Of a stretch of 64,000 bases of DNA, positions 63,433 through 64,000 are shown piece by piece (position 1 is the stretch's first letter; each line of letters begins with the position of its first letter). Source of the DNA: Corticium candelabrum (Eukaryota > Porifera > Homoscleromorpha > Homosclerophorida > Plakinidae); NCBI RefSeq assembly GCF_963422355.1, contig NC_085088.1, positions 7,012,014-7,076,013 on the forward strand, given 5' to 3'. The translations under genes were made by a program, and so were the position numbers. The notes under the pieces were generated by a model. It was given only the letters and a program-made list of their open reading frames with translations. It was not told where the DNA came from and made no database searches.

Positions 63433-64000
63433 ATGTCTTCTAGTGCTTGGAGGAAGCGCCGTGCACTCAAGACTAGAGCAGCATTTGTGCGATCCAAACG
63501 GAGGATTGTCGTTGAGGCAATAGAAGTGAGACCACCCGCAGAAGACCCTGACAACATGCGTGAAGATTCACCCACTCTTCTCGTACAATCTGAGGAGGCG
63601 CTGTCCGAAGTCTCCCTAGCTTTTCGTTCCGCTTCCCCACCTACGGAAGAGCCGTCTGAACCGCCTACGCCATTGGAGGAACCTTTCGAACCTTCCTCGT
63701 CCGAAGACAAACAACTCCACCAGAACTTGGATGACTGGGCTGTATCGTTGGAGCGTTACGACAAGATCATGCTTTCGCTGTGGTTAGTTGAGTGTTTTCG
63801 GAGAGAATTCAGCCAAGGTGTAATGTCAGCAACGAAGAAAGTGGCAAATCTTATTCATGTGGGAGAGAGGACTGTGAGATGGAGATCAGACTTCATGACT
63901 AACCATGGACAGCTTTCTGAAGACAGCAGGGGCAAGTACGAGCGTGTCTCAATCCTGAACGACGAGGAGTTCAGGAAACACGCGACTTCATGGGCAAGAG
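63433..64000 (+). CDS. N-terminal part of a DDE-transposase-associated family protein (runs off edge)
   Basis: ATG 63433 opens a frame that stays open to base 64000 (189 codons, no stop). A basic start (MSSSAWRKRRALKTRAAFVR), an acidic Ser/Pro/Glu linker, then SLWLVECFRREFSQGVMSAT and KKVANLIHVGERTVRWRSDF, a helix-turn-helix-like segment, then GKYERVSILNDEEFRKHATS. I recognise this arrangement from a recurrent invertebrate and fungal family in which an IS630-like DDE nuclease domain follows downstream. That part would lie beyond this window. It is separated by about 90 bp from the Kolobok-like element. Confidence 0.6.
   Translation, partial: MSSSAWRKRRALKTRAAFVRSKRRIVVEAIEVRPPAEDPDNMREDSPTLLVQSEEALSEVSLAFRSASPPTEEPSEPPTPLEEPFEPSSSEDKQLHQNLDDWAVSLERYDKIMLSLWLVECFRREFSQGVMSATKKVANLIHVGERTVRWRSDFMTNHGQLSEDSRGKYERVSILNDEEFRKHATSWAR

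Overview
This is eukaryotic, metazoan-type DNA in an advanced state of transposon colonisation. No operons, Shine-Dalgarno signals or bacterial genes are visible. Introns are short (about 66-370 bp, GT-AG), microsatellites are abundant ((TA)n, (TATG)n, (GT)n), and nearly every recognisable protein belongs to an animal transposable-element family. The mix of families (restriction-endonuclease LINEs, Penelope-like element, Helitron, Kolobok/THAP, Tigger, hAT, PIF/Harbinger, Tc1, Ty3/gypsy) plus a possible Death-fold exon suggests an early-branching marine invertebrate. A sponge is my guess, but the sequence does not prove it.

Layout. 1-11.5 kb: four copies of one restriction-like-endonuclease (RLE) LINE family, including an apparently full-length copy with an intact 1107-aa ORF (7922-11460). 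Their ends abut (TA)n tracts. Two Tc1-like elements with terminal inverted repeats and TA duplications (404-1722, 4075-6151) are nested in or beside them, and a minus-strand fragment of an uncharacterised 'HEEADTRL' gene family is split by the insertions. 12.7-18 kb: a three-level nest, with an intact hAT transposon (13220-16231) inside a Tigger/pogo transposon (12927-17895) inside a LINE fragment. 18-22.1 kb: a long decayed HEEADTRL-family gene. 22.5-30 kb: scattered Ty3/gypsy pol fragments, LINE 3' ends, a fourth RLE-LINE fragment and a RecQ-like exon remnant. 30.9-34.9 kb: a PIF/Harbinger element with TAA duplications, carrying a Myb/SANT-like gene, a divergent DDE transposase and a nested 1.3-kb foldback element. 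35-43.6 kb: mostly unrecognised sequence with decayed Harbinger, IS630-like and hAT remnants. 43.9-54.9 kb: a Helitron deletion derivative, then a Penelope-like element interrupted by a Helitron with an intact 1655-aa Rep/helicase ORF, followed by a hammerhead-like motif and a low-complexity ORF. 54.9-56.9 kb: an RTE/CR1-like LINE ending in a microsatellite. 57.3-59.3 kb: Helitron-related repeats and the three-exon 3' end of a probable host gene. 59.6-63.3 kb: a Kolobok-like element with a THAP-transposase and, in reverse orientation, a separate two-exon gene for a P2X7-type 'ballast' domain. 63.4 kb to the right edge: an open ORF of another DDE-transposase-associated family.

The genes do not form a pathway. 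The history is one of repeated nesting, and the target duplications and interrupted reading frames often give the order of events. The most unusual points are the ballast-domain gene inside the Kolobok element, the repeated association of RLE-LINEs with (TA)n tracts, the HEEADTRL family with nuclease-like acidic motifs, PCNA-box motifs at opposite ends of two nested transposases, and the Helitron-in-Penelope composite.
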